Position numbers and translations under genes: made by a program. Shown here one piece after another: positions 44,172-55,056 of a DNA stretch of 64,000 nucleotides. Below the pieces are notes generated by a model. The model was given only the letters and a program-made list of their open reading frames with translations. It was not told the DNA's origin and did not search any database. The first letter of the stretch is position 1, and every line of letters begins with the position of its first letter. The stretch spans positions 77,484,450 to 77,548,449 of the forward strand of contig OX123187.2 in assembly GCA_944739405.2 (NCBI GenBank). Direction: 5' to 3'. This DNA comes from Euclidia mi. Lineage: Eukaryota > Arthropoda > Insecta > Lepidoptera > Erebidae.

Positions 44172-47100
44172 CTAGTTTGTCGTGTAGACGTCAGTACTCC
44201 TTGGCAACGGTAGTGATGACAGCTTGGCATGACATCGGCCGTCACACTTCCCCCTCTCTAAGACATGCTCGTCCCGAGCATTGTTGGATCCATGATATAC
44301 CGCTATCCTATCCACATGAACAATCTTCAGTGGACTTCTAGGTGTCTTCCGAATTCTGTAGGTTATGTCGTTAATTTTCTTTATCACAGTATATGGTCCT
44401 TCCCAGCTTGGTTGTAATTTGGGAGATTTTCCCTTACATCGGACCGGATTATGAAGCCACACCAAAGTTCCCTCTTCGAATTCTCTTGCATTTGCGCGTC
44501 TGTCATATCGAGTCTTCATTCTTACTCCCGCTTGTAAATTCTCTTTTCTAACGTGTTCATGAATTTCTTCGAGCTTTCTTCTTAATTCACATGCATAATC
44601 GGTAACACAGCTAGGCGTTCCCGGAGGACATCCAGCAAGGAGGTCTACTGGAAGTCGTAGCTCCCTTCCTAAATTTGTTCGTGCCGGGGTTGTTGCCATA
44701 CTTTCATGTACTGCGGTTCTGTAAGCCAGAAGAAATTGTGGGATATATTCATCCCAGTTTCTCTGATGGCTATCGACTACTTTAGCAAGATGGCGCTCCA
44801 ATGTCTGGTTAAATCTCTCCACCATTCCATCCGATTGAGGGTGATACGGAGTTGTTCTAGTTTTGTGGATCCCCATCATCTTACAGATTTCTTGAAAGAG
44901 TTGAGATTCAAAGTTTCTCCCTTGGTCGCTGTGGATTTCTAACGGTAAACCATATCGACAAAATACTTCATTTACTCATTTTGTCGCAACTGTAATTGCT
45001 TCCTGATTGGGGACTGCAAAAGCATCTGGCCATCTCGTGAAATAATCCATTACCACCAGAATGTAGCGATTACCACTTTCTGTCAAAGGAAATGGTCCAG
45101 CTATATCCACAGCAACACGTTCCCAAGGAGCTCCCACAGTGTACAGTTTTAGTGCTCCACGGCTCCGAGTTTGCGGCCCTTTAACTGAAGAACATTTAAC
45201 GCATTTCCTGCACCAGTCTTCAACGTCTTCCCTACAGTGCAGCCAATACAAACGTTGACGAATCTTCAGTTAGGTTCTTCGCACTCCAAGATGTCCACCA
45301 GATGGGCCATCATGACAAACCCGCAAAACTTCAGGAATCATTGATTTTGGCACTATTATTTGAAGATAACTGTCTCTTCCAGAAGCACTTTCCCATTTTC
45401 GACAAAGTAATCCATCTTGTATTATTAGGCTGTTCCATTGCGCCCAATAACTTTTCGTCACGGTACTAGTATCAGTCACCTCACTTCATTCTGGCCGAAG
45501 AGAGTTATTCTTTAGCCACTCCAGTATCGGTTTTAAATCTTTATCTTCTTCCTGGGATTTAATAATGAACTCCCTGTTCCACGGCCCGTTGATGGTATCC
45601 GTTCTGATTACCTTGACGGCAGCTTCCTCTTTTCCTTCTTGTCGCACGCAATACTTGCAGTTGTTATCACAAGGACATCTTGATAAGGCATCAGCATTAT
45701 ATTATTTAACGTGAGATTTTCCGCTACGATGCTCAACTTCGAAATCGTACTCTTGAAGTTGTTCAATCCATCGAGCTACCTGGCCCTCACAATTTTTAAA
45801 CTGTAAAAGCCACTTAAGCGCTGCGTGGTCCGTCCGGATCCGGAATTTTCTTCCGATTAGGTACTTTTTAAAATGCTGGAGAGTTTTCACTACCGATAGA
45901 AGCTCCTTTCGTGTGGTACAGTAGTTCCTTTCAGGTTTAGACAGCGATTTGCTAAAGTAGGCAATAACAGCCTCCTGGTCTCCTTGTCTCTGGGAAAGAG
46001 TTCCACCAATGCCCACATTGCTTGCGTCTGTGTCAACAATAAATTCCCCATTGACGTCGGGATATGCAAGAATTGGCGCTTCACATAAACGCGTCTTCAA
46101 CTCCTTGAAAGCAGTTTGACATTTTTCATCCCAATAAAATGGTCGTTTTTGCTCCGTCAGCTCATGTAAGGGTTTTGCGACGCTCGAGAAATTCTTCACA
46201 AAACGTCTGTAATAAGAGCAAAGCCCCATAAATGAGCGCACCTGCGTCTTGTCCTTAGGCATGGGCCAATCTTTAACCGCCGAAATCTTGGCAGGGTCCT
46301 TCTCGATGCCTTTTTCAGAGACGACATGACCCAAGTAGTTAACTTGTCGCTTGAAAAATGAACATTTTTTAAGACTGAGCTTCAGATTTGCATTTCTCAA
46401 TCTATTGAGTACACTTTCTAGCTTCGTGAGATGATCATCAGTCTCGTCCCATTACAATTATGTCATCGAGATACACCAGACAAGCTTCCCCTAAAAGCCC
46501 GGTAAGGATGTGTTCCATTAACCTTTCGAAAGTAGCTGGTGCGTTGCATAATCCAAAAGGCATAACATTGAAATGCCAAAGCCCTCTGCCCATTGAAAAA
46601 GCTGTCTTCTCCTTGTCTTTTGGGTCCATTTCCACTTGCCAGTAACCACTTTTTAGGTCTATTGTTGTGAACCACTTCATTCCGCATAATGTGTCTAACG
46701 TGTCGTCTATTCTAGGCAAAGGATAACTGTCTTTCTTGGTTACATCATTCAATCTTCGGTAGTCAATACAGAATCTAGTCGATCCATCCTTTTTCTTTAC
46801 CAATACCACCGGCAAACACCACGGACTAGTCGATGGCTCAATAACCCCGTTTTTCCTCATATCTTCAATCATATCCTCTACCTCCTTCTCCCTGGCAAAA
46901 GGTACACGTCGTGGGCGTTGACGGATCGGTTGTTCATTCCCCGTATTGATGGTGTGTTTTACTACTCCTGTCTTTCCGATGTCACCGTCTTTCTTTGAGA
47001 AAATGTCGACGTACTGTGTCAGCAATTTTTTTGCTTTTTCTGTTTCGATTTCTGTTAGATCGTCTTTGCAACTCTTTAAAACACTATCCACGTTAACGTT

Positions 47101-47840
47101 AGTCTCAGCCAGACTCTTGGTTTCCTGGCAGTTTCGTAACCAAGCGACTTCTACGGACTCTCCTATCTCAGAACCCTTTTTCAAAACTTTTTCTTCGTCA
47201 CTTAAATTTAGGATAGGTATAACAGCCATTTGTGAAGAAGCAACTACTAAACATGCTGGCAACCATGGATCCTTATCTCCATTGTCTTCTATCATTATGC
47301 ATCGTCGCTGACTCAAAGTGGCAGGTAATGTGACAGGAACAAATGTCTGTGACCTAGGTGCGAGCTTACTCTCCTTGAGGCACAAAACCTTTCCCGTGCC
47401 TCCACCTCTCATTGGAATCTCCAAGTCTCCACACTTAAGGATACCACACTTAATATCTAATCTACATTGGTGATCTCTGAAGAAGTCTAGCCCAACAATG
47501 CAACGAAGTCGACGATGTCTGTAATCAGTGCTTTTTGCCAATATAATTTGTCACCTACTTTGAAAGCCACCATTTGCTCTCCCCTGACTGGGATGTGCTG
47601 GCCGGTAGCCGTTGTTAGTCGAGGTCGAATTGACTGTTTTAGAATCTTCCCATTCTTTCTTATGAGATGAGTCCCTATAACAGTTCGTGACGCACCGGTG
47701 TCCAAGGTCAGCAAACAGGTAACGCCATTGACCACTCCATCAATGGTTAAGCTGTTCCCATCCGTGCTTTGTCGGATACAAACTTTAGGGGCTTTTCGTC
47801 TACCGGCCAGCGCTTGCCCCGCAGCCCTGGCTGGAATTAG
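44172..47840 (-). pseudogene. pol: pol of the Gypsy element: protease, reverse transcriptase, RNase H, integrase
   Basis: Minus-strand domains in order: protease with LDTGASRTVIG (about 47700); reverse transcriptase with FCIDYRRLND, MPFGLCNAPATFERLM and the catalytic YLDD (about 46455); RNase H with FIVDTDASNVGIGG and RTDHAALKWLL; integrase zinc domain (GHLGVRRT...CRKCVKC); integrase core with VAVDIAGPF, HSDQGRNFES and the Glu in GMVERFNQ; then a C-terminal chromatin-facing domain (WEGPYTVIKKIND). The enzyme would cut the polyprotein, copy the RNA and integrate the DNA. Breaks: frame changes near 47500 and 46450, and in-frame stops at 45702-45704, 45486-45488, 45270-45272 and 44976-44978. All main catalytic motifs remain visible between the breaks. 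The last ~24 codons lie inside the 3' LTR. Confidence 0.93.
44247..44262 (-). promoter_or_regulatory. polypurine tract next to the 3' LTR
   Basis: The minus strand reads AGAGAGGGGGAAG immediately before TGTGACGG, which fits the primer for plus-strand DNA synthesis. It lies inside the pol reading frame. Confidence 0.85.
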
Positions 47841-49001
47841 TTTTCCTGGTTGTGTTCTGACGTTTGAACAGTAGCGTCAGTGTTACGTTTACGTTTTGGA
47901 CAGCTACTGCTGAAATGTCCTGGTTCCCTGCATCTATAACATTTTGGGATAAATCTTCGGTCCGTTCGCTGCATTTCTGCGGTCACAACTCGGACTCGTC
48001 CACCCTTAATGTCTCGACGGACAGCCTCCACTTCCAGAGCATGCGCTAAAGCATCCTTAACGTTGTCGTGGTGCTTCAGACGAACGGCAGACCTGACCTC
48101 GTCGTCATAAATGCCATCAATGAACGCCTGGAGACGCATGCTTTGGACTTGTGCCGGGGGTGCAGACTGGTAAGCTTTTCCCACCATCTTCTCTACTTCT
48201 AGTGACCACTGCTGCAATGACTCGATTACGCAACTGAGCACGGAATACAAATTCCAAATGCGCCTCTCCATACCTGGACTCAAGACCCTCGATGAGCTGT
48301 TCATATGTGGCGTCTTTCCCCACAGACTGTAGCGCTGATATTGCACCATCGCGTAAAGCCAGAGCGAGTGCAGTTTTGGCCTGCTCACTGTTCCAACGGT
48401 TACTAGAAGAAGCGGCTTCAAACTGCATCCTGTACGCCTCCCAGGATGAGGTACCATCGAAAGAAGGCACTTTGAAATTACCAGCACCTGATGAGGTGAC
48501 TGCGACTGAAGGGACGTTGGCCTTAATCCTCCTGAACTCCTCCTCTATGCGGCTGTGCATCTCATCCGATACTGATGCCATGCGGGACCGCACCTCTTCC
48601 GACACTGCCGCCTTGCAGGACTGTATCTCTTCCTCTATAGTAGCCATGCGAGATTGCACTTCACCGATACACATCTCCATCTCGGTGATCTTACGAGCGT
48701 TCTCCGATATATAATGGCGAATCTCATCCTGGCTCTCCATTATCTCGCTAAGCTGAGATTGTAACTGCTGCGAGTTTTGCTGGAGTTCGGATTTAAGCTG
48801 CTGCGAGTTTTGCTGGATTATTATTGCGAGGTCTGCGAGAGATATAGGGTTAGCTGCGCTTGCGGACGTAGATACCCCTCCTTCAGATCCGCTTGCTTGC
48901 GAAGGAGCATCCCTGCTCACAACTTCCTGGCTAGAGTCGCCTAACTCTTGAGCGGCAGCCCTTGCACGTGTCGTAGGCCCTTCCCTCGGCATGACCGGCA
49001 T
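47837..49001 (-). pseudogene. gag: gag of the Gypsy element, one frameshift
   Basis: The first ATG on the minus strand is at 49001-48999, 35 bases inside the 5' LTR boundary (MPVMPREGPTTRAR). Residues about 60-170 are a Gln/Glu-rich coiled coil (QQNSQQLKSELQQNSQQLQS), followed by a capsid-like domain (VPSFDGTSSWEAYRMQFEAA, LRDGAISALQ, YEQLIEGLESRYG). The frame changes near 48225; the second part has LQQWSLEVEKMVGKAY, LQAFIDGIYDDEVRS and a CCHC zinc knuckle CYRCREPGHFSSSC before the stop at 47837-47839. Gag would package the RNA. Pol follows in a different frame and overlaps the gag end. The frameshift would remove the zinc knuckle from any product. Confidence 0.9.
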
Positions 49002-49016
49002 CTTTGATCCTTCCAA

Positions 49017-49035
49017 TCCCACTTCTGACACCGAT
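49017..49035 (-). promoter_or_regulatory. probable primer-binding site next to the 5' LTR
   Basis: The minus strand reads ATCGGTGTCAGAAGTGGGA right after the LTR. Its position is right for tRNA priming, and GGTGTCAGAAGTGGGA is a common form in insect Gypsy elements as I recall, but the matching tRNA was not checked. Confidence 0.5.
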
Positions 49036-49275
49036 TGTTACGGACGGGGTAACGGGATTGGAAGGAAACACCGAGTAGCACTGATGACAATTTATTCGAC
49101 TTCACACACGACGCGCCGTTTAATTTCGACGCGGGCAGCACCAACACTAGCGTCTTTTGCACTGCACTTTTCACTGCACTTCACTGCACTTTACTGCACT
49201 ATACTTTCACTTCACTTTATTTTACTTCTTCTTCTTTCTTCCTTTTACTTCTTCACTTTACCACTTTTCAACTTT

Positions 49276-49313
49276 AACTGGCGCTTAGCGCGTCTACACC
49301 GCCTTATATACCC
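49276..49313 (-). promoter_or_regulatory. core promoter of the Gypsy 5' LTR
   Basis: On the minus strand GGGGTATATAAGG (49302-49314) is a TATA box. About 28 bp downstream, CCAGTT (49276-49281) fits the arthropod initiator. The transcript would start near 49279. The 3' LTR has the same pair near 43636-43672. Confidence 0.6.
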
Positions 49314-49622
49314 CTAAGAATGTTCTAGATCTACTAATTTCGATTGTCTTTTCGTTATTCAATTGTTTTTCCATCTCCTGTCTCTTTTTAACCTTTCCAT
49401 TCCTTCTTGAAGTTTCTGGAATTTTCTAATCTTTATTCGAAATATTTAAATTTGTGTTTCCATCTCCTGTCTCTTTTTAACCTTTCCATTCCTTCCTGAA
49501 GTTTCTAGAATTTTCTAATTTTGTACTCGAAATATTTAAATAATCTTTTAAATATTTGCCAAATATTCATAAACATTTTCCAAATTTCATAAAAACCATA
49601 ATCCATATAACAGTTATAACTG

Positions 49623-49676
49623 GGATTTGAACCCACGCCTTTAGAACGTGAACGGAATGTGTTATCCGCACGGCCA
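49623..49676 (-). promoter_or_regulatory. tRNA-like pol III A and B boxes inside the 5' LTR
   Basis: Same boxes and spacing as 43982-44035: A box at 49666-49676, B box at 49623-49633. Presence in both LTRs means it travelled with the element. Confidence 0.6.
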
Positions 49677-49892
49677 TCGCCTTGTTGTCAACGGATGCTG
49701 AATTTGGCGAACACTTGACAAAATGTATACGTCATCGAATTAAAAACTCATTTCCAAATAATAAAATAGACTTCAAACCTCTTTGCTAATTAATTATTGT
49801 GTTTGATGACCGGCTAGTTTGTCGTGTAGACGTCAGTACTCCTTGGCAACGGTAGTGATGACAGCTTGGCATGACATCGGCCGTCACAGTAT

Positions 49893-51546
49893 GTTTATAT
49901 ACCCCTTAAGTTTTGTTCCCCCATTTATGTCTTCTTGACAAAAAAACATCTAATAAGTGGGTCTCAAGATTGGAAATTTTGTTTGATGGGTCGGAGCTCA
50001 GGCATCTTTGGGAACCACTGTCTTAGAATATGAACGGTAAGCGAGCTTAAACAATTCATTGAACGTCATAGTACCCCAAAGCCTTTAAACTCCACACAGC
50101 GCTGCCGGCTTATCATCGTTTGTGCACAATTCTTGAACAGACGTTGAAGTACGTATATAGACTGTGTCAGTTTATACACGCATATGAAATCCATCAAAAA
50201 GCTGATGGAACACCGTATAATTTATTTGCTGTTTTGTATGAGACGGGGTTTTGACGGCATTCCAGAGTGAACGTCTGCTATCTTAAGTAACGGAGATTGA
50301 AATAAAATCTATAAGATTATTTGTAAAAGAGAAATGGAAATCCAAAAAAGGCAACATAACAATAGCATTATAGGTTATATTATTATGATATTAAAGTCAA
50401 TAGAAACACTGATTGAATAGAAGTTTCAAAGTGTACGCTTCTCTATTCCTGCCATATTAGTAACTTGAGTCAAATATGTTTAGTGATTGGCTTAGTCGAT
50501 TTATAGCACACAGGACTTTCGGCTCACGGCCTGTGTGAAATCACAGAAGATTTTACACTCGTGTTAACCATGAAGTTTGCCAAATACGTGCTAAAAGTTT
50601 TATGATTCATTTGACTACGGTAAAACTTTTCTTGGCAACATAATCTAGAGACGGATAATATGTTAATTATTTTAGTTGCCTTTTATTTAAGCTGTAGTAT
50701 ACTATTTAATTATAATTTGAATCTTTGTTGCTGGAAAGAAGAAGAAAATAAATTAGTGGAAAAGTACAAAATTGGGGTTTTTTTTTTTCAATTTATTTAC
50801 ACTTGCATTATGTTATAAAAATCGCAAAGTTGGTAAGATTCAGACTGAGATGACTGACTACTTGTTATCTCGGTCAATGCCACTTGGCAAGCCGGCACAA
50901 ACGCCAAGACTCTCAAGGTATAAAAAATAAATATCAAACCCATTATTGTAACGCTTTCATGTTTTTGACATTTATTTTCCCGTTTCGATAATAATTAATC
51001 CAAAATATAATTTTCATTATTAACGTTAATATCACACTCTCAGAAATAAGTCAAACAGACTGTTATATACTCTAAAAACAATGAAAACCACTACCACTCG
51101 AACATTAATGAATAAAACTGTTTTTTTGATACACCGTAAACGAGAAAATATTGGATGGAAAGAGCATGTTACCCACCGAAATGAGTTCGAAGTTTCCAAA
51201 GCCTTTTGTATTAATATGAGTAATTTGGGCCCAATTTAGTACTGCTTCTTCATTGTCATTAGTTATGCGGACTATACGTTGCTTTTGAAATATTGTTACA
51301 AATTTGATAGACTAGTTTTAGTAATGTTTATGTTGATTGCTGTAGGGTTGTGGTATTGACATATTACCTAAATAACTGATACTTATCATTACTGATATTG
51401 ATATTGATGGAGTAAATACAAGTAATTGAGAATGTAAAACTATTACAGTTTCTTGCGAAAAAAACAAATATTAAGGTTAATAATAATATGCTTCACACAG
51501 AAACCTATATTTTATTACATAAAAATGATTTTGACTTTGCGCCAAA
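49893..51546. other. intergenic sequence, possible hAT-like terminus at 50009-50022
   Basis: The plus strand ttgggaaccactg, reversed cagtggttcccaa, resembles a hAT terminal repeat facing left; no partner end was found. The rest is AT-rich without frames or repeats. Confidence 0.45.
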
Positions 51547-52037
51547 TCTATATATGTAAAAGAAAGTCGTGTTAGTTATACAATTTATAACTCAAGAACG
51601 GCTGAACCGATTTGGCTGAAAATTGGGGAGGTAGATTAGAACCAGGAAAAACACATAGGATACAATTAGTTGCAAAAATCAGACTGGGAGGGATATTGTA
51701 GGGAGGGTCAAAGTTCGTAGGGACCAATCTACCTATTGAAAGAAACAACGTATGCGCAGGAAAAGTACCAGAGGAGCATAAAGCTAGAGACATTTTTTAT
51801 TTTCTTTTAACTTCCTGCAGCTTTAAAATATCTCATTGTAGCTTAGGATATTGAAAAGTACCAGGGTAGCATCATTTTAGAGAGGGTCGACGTTTGTGGG
51901 GTAATGTATTAAATTAACAATAAAGAATCAATATTTTTTTTAATTTGTATTTCCTGTTAAAAGAATAAACTTAATAAAATCCAAGATCTGCTTATTCATT
52001 GCCTCTAAGGCGGAACAGAGTTCGCCGGGTCAGCTAG
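51547..52037 (+). mobile_element. non-autonomous Helitron (491 bp)
   Basis: It starts TC (51547) after A and ends CTAG (52034-52037) before T. The 3' end has ggcggaac and gttcgcc, which pair as a hairpin 11 bp before the terminus. The first ~170 bp match the remnant at 36084-36226. No protein; the 73-codon minus-strand frame inside is chance. Confidence 0.85.
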
Positions 52038-52714
52038 TTTGAAATAAGATCACCATCGATTACAACACTCATTATGTACCTATTCAAATTTAACATATGA
52101 CATCTATTTTTCACTTAACTCTCGGTGCTTATTTTATGTGTATGAATACGAACGTATATTATTAAATTTACTACAAAAGCCGCGGACTTACGTCACATCA
52201 GGGTGGCATTGATAGGCTTTATAAATGTTGAACAACCTCGATACTAGTGAAAGCTTTTAACAAAAATCAGTAAAGGTATGAAGTAAATAAAAAATTGCAA
52301 CTAACAATACAGGCAAAATTAAGGCGCTGTCCTAAGCGACTGTTTTGGTAAATGAGGGGGTGAAGCAGGGGAGGTGAAGGGAGCTTAGCTCCGTCTACTG
52401 CGGGGCGCCCCCCTTCATTCTCGTCGCGTGCGGCCGTATTCTGGCGACATCCATATTCCAATATTTCAAAATCGCAAGCAAAACGTTTTAGCATATTGCA
52501 TTGAGATACTGATATTAAAATATATATTACATACATCAATCTGTTTGTACAATATAGGCATAGCGCAATTTTTCTTCTCAGTGCAGCCATGAGCAAAACT
52601 GGTTTACATTAGACGTTATAGGTATTAATAGTTGACGAATGTAGGTAAATACCTACGTGCCGTAAGATGATAAAAATAATTAAGTCAGTTCCATGTATGT
52701 AGAGGCCATTATTA
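52038..52714. other. intergenic sequence with a small GC-rich patch
   Basis: A GC-rich patch at about 52355-52440 (gggagcttagctccgtctac) interrupts AT-rich sequence. The 109-codon frame at 52267-52596 shows no domain. Confidence 0.45.
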
Positions 52715-52921
52715 TCTTAATATATAAAATCCTTGCGTTACTGACTGACTGACAGACACGCTACAGCCGAAACTATTGGGCGCAAGAAGCTGAAATTTGG
52801 CATGTATGTTACTTGGGGACCGTAGGGGTGCACTAAGAAGGGATTTCCCGAAATTCCCACGGGATCGGCCAAAACGGGTAAATTAAAAAAAAATGCAGGC
52901 GTAGCTGCTGGCGTCCTCTAG
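52715..52921 (+). mobile_element. short non-autonomous Helitron, full length (207 bp)
   Basis: It starts TCTTAATATATAAAATCCTT (after A) and ends GCTGCTGGCGTCCTCTAG (before T), with GCAGGCGTAGCTGC as the sub-terminal hairpin. Very similar to 62479-62687. Confidence 0.9.
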
Positions 52922-52959
52922 TTTTTGTATAAAAATAGTGAAGCAGTTCATAGAATACC

Positions 52960-53100
52960 TACATCTAATTCCATTCCTGCCAGTTTTCAAATCTGTTTTG
53001 CAATAAATTGGCTGTGACATACGGGCGGACAGACAGACAGACATGGCGAATCTTTAAGGGTTCCGTTTTTTTAATTTTGGCTACGGTACTCAGACTTTTG
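52960..53100 (+). repeat. dispersed repeat fragment with CAGACAGACATGGCGAAT
   Basis: The order ggacagacagacagacatgg cgaatctttaagggttccgt ttttt...ggctacgg is a sequence I recall as very common in moth and butterfly genomes. Its ends are not defined here. Confidence 0.5.
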
Positions 53101-54035
53101 ACTTTAAGCTCTATTTTTTGCTAGGTTGTAATATGTACCGTTATGGCTAGATGCGCGACGAAAAATTAGGTGTTTCCGGGCTTCTGAGGTATAACAGCGC
53201 CTTAATATCAGTGTGTCAGTCAGACATTAACGGTTTTTTAGAGATATTGATTTTTTATTATGATAAAAATTTTAGCTCTTTCATAAAAAGACTTACAAAG
53301 AAAATCGTAAACATGTGTGTTTATCCTTAACTGGCTAGTACCAATGGTACAAACAGCTCTGCTAAGTGTCGGACTAGATGGTGATGTTTTTAGGTATGAG
53401 TTTTATATTGTTTTTATATTGAAATAGAGAAACATGCCTGGGCGAGTGATATAATTATTTATCACAAGAGATATGAACCGTATACCGGCGAAGGAGTTTT
53501 TAAAAATTAAACTCTCGGACTACTGTCCGGCTTAGAGGTTGAAACAGAACTGACTTTATTTTTAAACAAAAGTACAAGGTTTGGTCGGGCGTAATCTAAA
53601 CAATTCTAATAAAAGTGTAAGGTGATGCTCGATGAGTGATGACGGCGGTGTTTACACCAACGTAACTCAAGCATAGATAATATTTACATACATAAAATGC
53701 CTACAATGTAAGCAATTTAAATAGGTTTTATTCCAAGCAACACTTTTGTTTGTCCTGCACATAACATGATGTCAAATTATTATAATTTTGACTAAACAAG
53801 TGTATGTGTGTTATGTCGAAATTGGACGAGTGTATGTGTTTTATGTCGAAATTGGACATATTTTCACGTGAATGCTAATGATTGAATTCGCTCGTGCAAA
53901 CAATATAAGTTGGAAGAATGAGCTGTGATTAAAATCAGTGGAATGAGTAACATCGCATTATTATAATAAATAATATTTGTAATACTAATTGATTAATTAT
54001 TTAATAGATGCGTGTAATCCCTTGATATGATCATA
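53101..54035. other. intergenic sequence with one 30-bp tandem duplication
   Basis: A unit starting agtgtatgtgtgttatgtcg is repeated at 53799-53828 and 53829-53858 with two differences. Nothing else was recognised. Confidence 0.5.
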
Positions 54036-54039
54036 ACAG

Positions 54040-54215
54040 TTGGAATAGTCGTGTTCTAGAGTGGAGACCACGCCCAGGTGGAGTGACGAAATACGCAAAG
54101 TGGCTGGCAGCGGCTGGCCCCGAAAAGCCGAAAATCGAGCTTAGTAGCGTGCCATTGGAGAGGCCTTTATCCAGCAGTGGACTATGGCAGCTTGATGATA
54201 ATGCTGATGATGAGT
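54040..54215 (+). pseudogene. LINE 3' end, C-terminal coding scrap with GATGAT tail
   Basis: Reading across small frame changes gives RPRWSDEIRKVAGSGWPRKAENRA followed by an IGEAFIQQW-like end (ggagaggcctttatccagca gtgg) and a tail of gatgataatgctgatgatga. This is the C-terminal end of a LINE polymerase of the type whose 3' ends read GLCPAVD/PVQQW in Lepidoptera. Everything upstream is missing, so it is a severely 5'-truncated copy. The related GATGAT-tailed repeats at 55865 and 56440 lack this coding part. Confidence 0.6.
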
Positions 54216-54264
54216 CGTCATAGAGTTGTTCATTTAAGAAAAGAATATTCGCTGTCAAATATGT

Positions 54265-54341
54265 TATATAAGACCATATCTGTAGGTATCTACAGAATTA
54301 TAATATAATTCTGTAGATACCTACAGATATGGTCTTATATA
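54265..54341. repeat. perfect 37-bp palindrome with 3-base loop
   Basis: The arms 54265-54301 and 54305-54341 are exact reverse complements around aat; each includes ggtatctacag / ctgtagatacc. No element end coincides with it. Confidence 0.95.
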
Positions 54342-54369
54342 TATATTATACATACTGGAGAATTTCTAC

Positions 54370-54600
54370 AACTACATCCGCTCATTTTTTTATTCTAATC
54401 TACTGCCTGATCACGCGGTATATCCTTACTTGTTGCACCCCTATGCTCCACATTGCAGCTGCCAAATTTCAGCTTCTTTTGTTGGGTGCAATAAGAGGAG
54501 CTTTCCCAAAATTTCCAGGGAATCGGGAAAATACATTTTCCAGTTGAACTACGGAAAAAAAATTAATAATGTGTGGGCGTAGTTGCGCACATTCTTTAGT
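54370..54600. mobile_element. diverged Helitron-like sequence
   Basis: Part of it (ttgcacccctatgct, then gctgccaaatttcagcttct) resembles the short Helitron in reverse, and the end gtgggcgtagttgcgcacat tctttagt could form a terminal hairpin in the forward direction. The mixture suggests an old or chimeric relative. Confidence 0.35.
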
Positions 54601-54868
54601 CCACTATAAAAATTCTACCCATTCCTTTTAAAAAAGCTCCAATCTTTTAACAGATTACAAACTTTTAGTCCATAAAAGCTTTCTAAAGGCAAGATGAATA
54701 TAAGGCATTCAGTTGTAGATAAGCGATAGCGATACTAATATGAACTTTCTTTAAACTTACTTTTATCCGAAGAATCTAGTATCAAATATGTTTATTAGTA
54801 TAACAAACATGCATGGAAATCTTATTACGTACAATATAGGAAAATAATCGAAATAGTGCTCAAGATTA
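54601..54868. other. intergenic sequence, nothing recognised
   Basis: No frame or repeat. Confidence 0.4.
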
Positions 54869-55056
54869 CCCACCAAAAACTTAGGGTCCCAAGCCAACCT
54901 CACCTGCAAGTGGTGCACCTGCCGATCAACGGACGAGGCTCTGGCAAACAAAATATCCCGATAAGTGGCAATAGGCTATTACGTTACTAAAAGTGGGCGT
55001 TTAATGTGCCCCTGCCTACCCGTTCGGGGAAAAAGACGTGAGTCTATGTATGTATA
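54869..55056 (+). mobile_element. SINE (family B)
   Basis: The segment aaaaacttagggtcccaagc caacctcacctgcaag through gtgcacctgccgatcaacgg, ataggctattacgtta and the tail gcctacccgttcggggaaaa agacgtgagtctatgtatgt is the same family as 12430-12662, here on the plus strand. Confidence 0.85.

Larger units (their letters stand above)
43385..44246 (-). repeat. 3' LTR of the Gypsy element
   Basis: On the minus strand it begins TGTGACGGCCGATGTCATGC and ends TCCGTAACA. It contains a tRNA-like pol III block (43982-44035), an ~86-bp internal tandem duplication (about 43724-43898), a TATA box, and a ctgcactt-type simple repeat near 43505-43560. The pol frame reaches 75 bp into it. Confidence 0.95.
43385..49888 (-). 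mobile_element. Gypsy-type (Ty3) LTR retrotransposon, complete but inactivated
   Basis: LTRs of 862 bp (43385-44246) and 853 bp (49036-49888) bound a minus-strand gag-pol region, with the 4-bp duplication GTAT at 43381-43384 and 49889-49892. The polymerase order protease-reverse transcriptase-RNase H-integrase is that of Ty3/Gypsy. No envelope gene is present. The LTRs differ by only about five substitutions, one ~10-bp indel and a 1-bp change, so the insertion is recent, yet gag and pol carry several breaks. A purine tract abuts the 3' LTR. Confidence 0.95.
49036..49888 (-). repeat. 5' LTR of the Gypsy element
   Basis: Nearly identical to the 3' LTR, with the same pol III block at 49623-49676 and the same internal duplication. 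It lacks ~10 bp of the ctgcactt repeat. Confidence 0.95.

Noticed and set aside
46460..48714. Plus-strand frames of 61-140 codons inside the Gypsy element
   Set aside because: Shadows of gag and pol on the opposite strand.
50009..50022. hAT terminal repeat as a full element
   Set aside because: Only one end-like sequence was found; no partner or 8-bp duplication could be shown.
52355..52440. CpG-island-like promoter
   Set aside because: Too short, and no transcript or coding start follows it.
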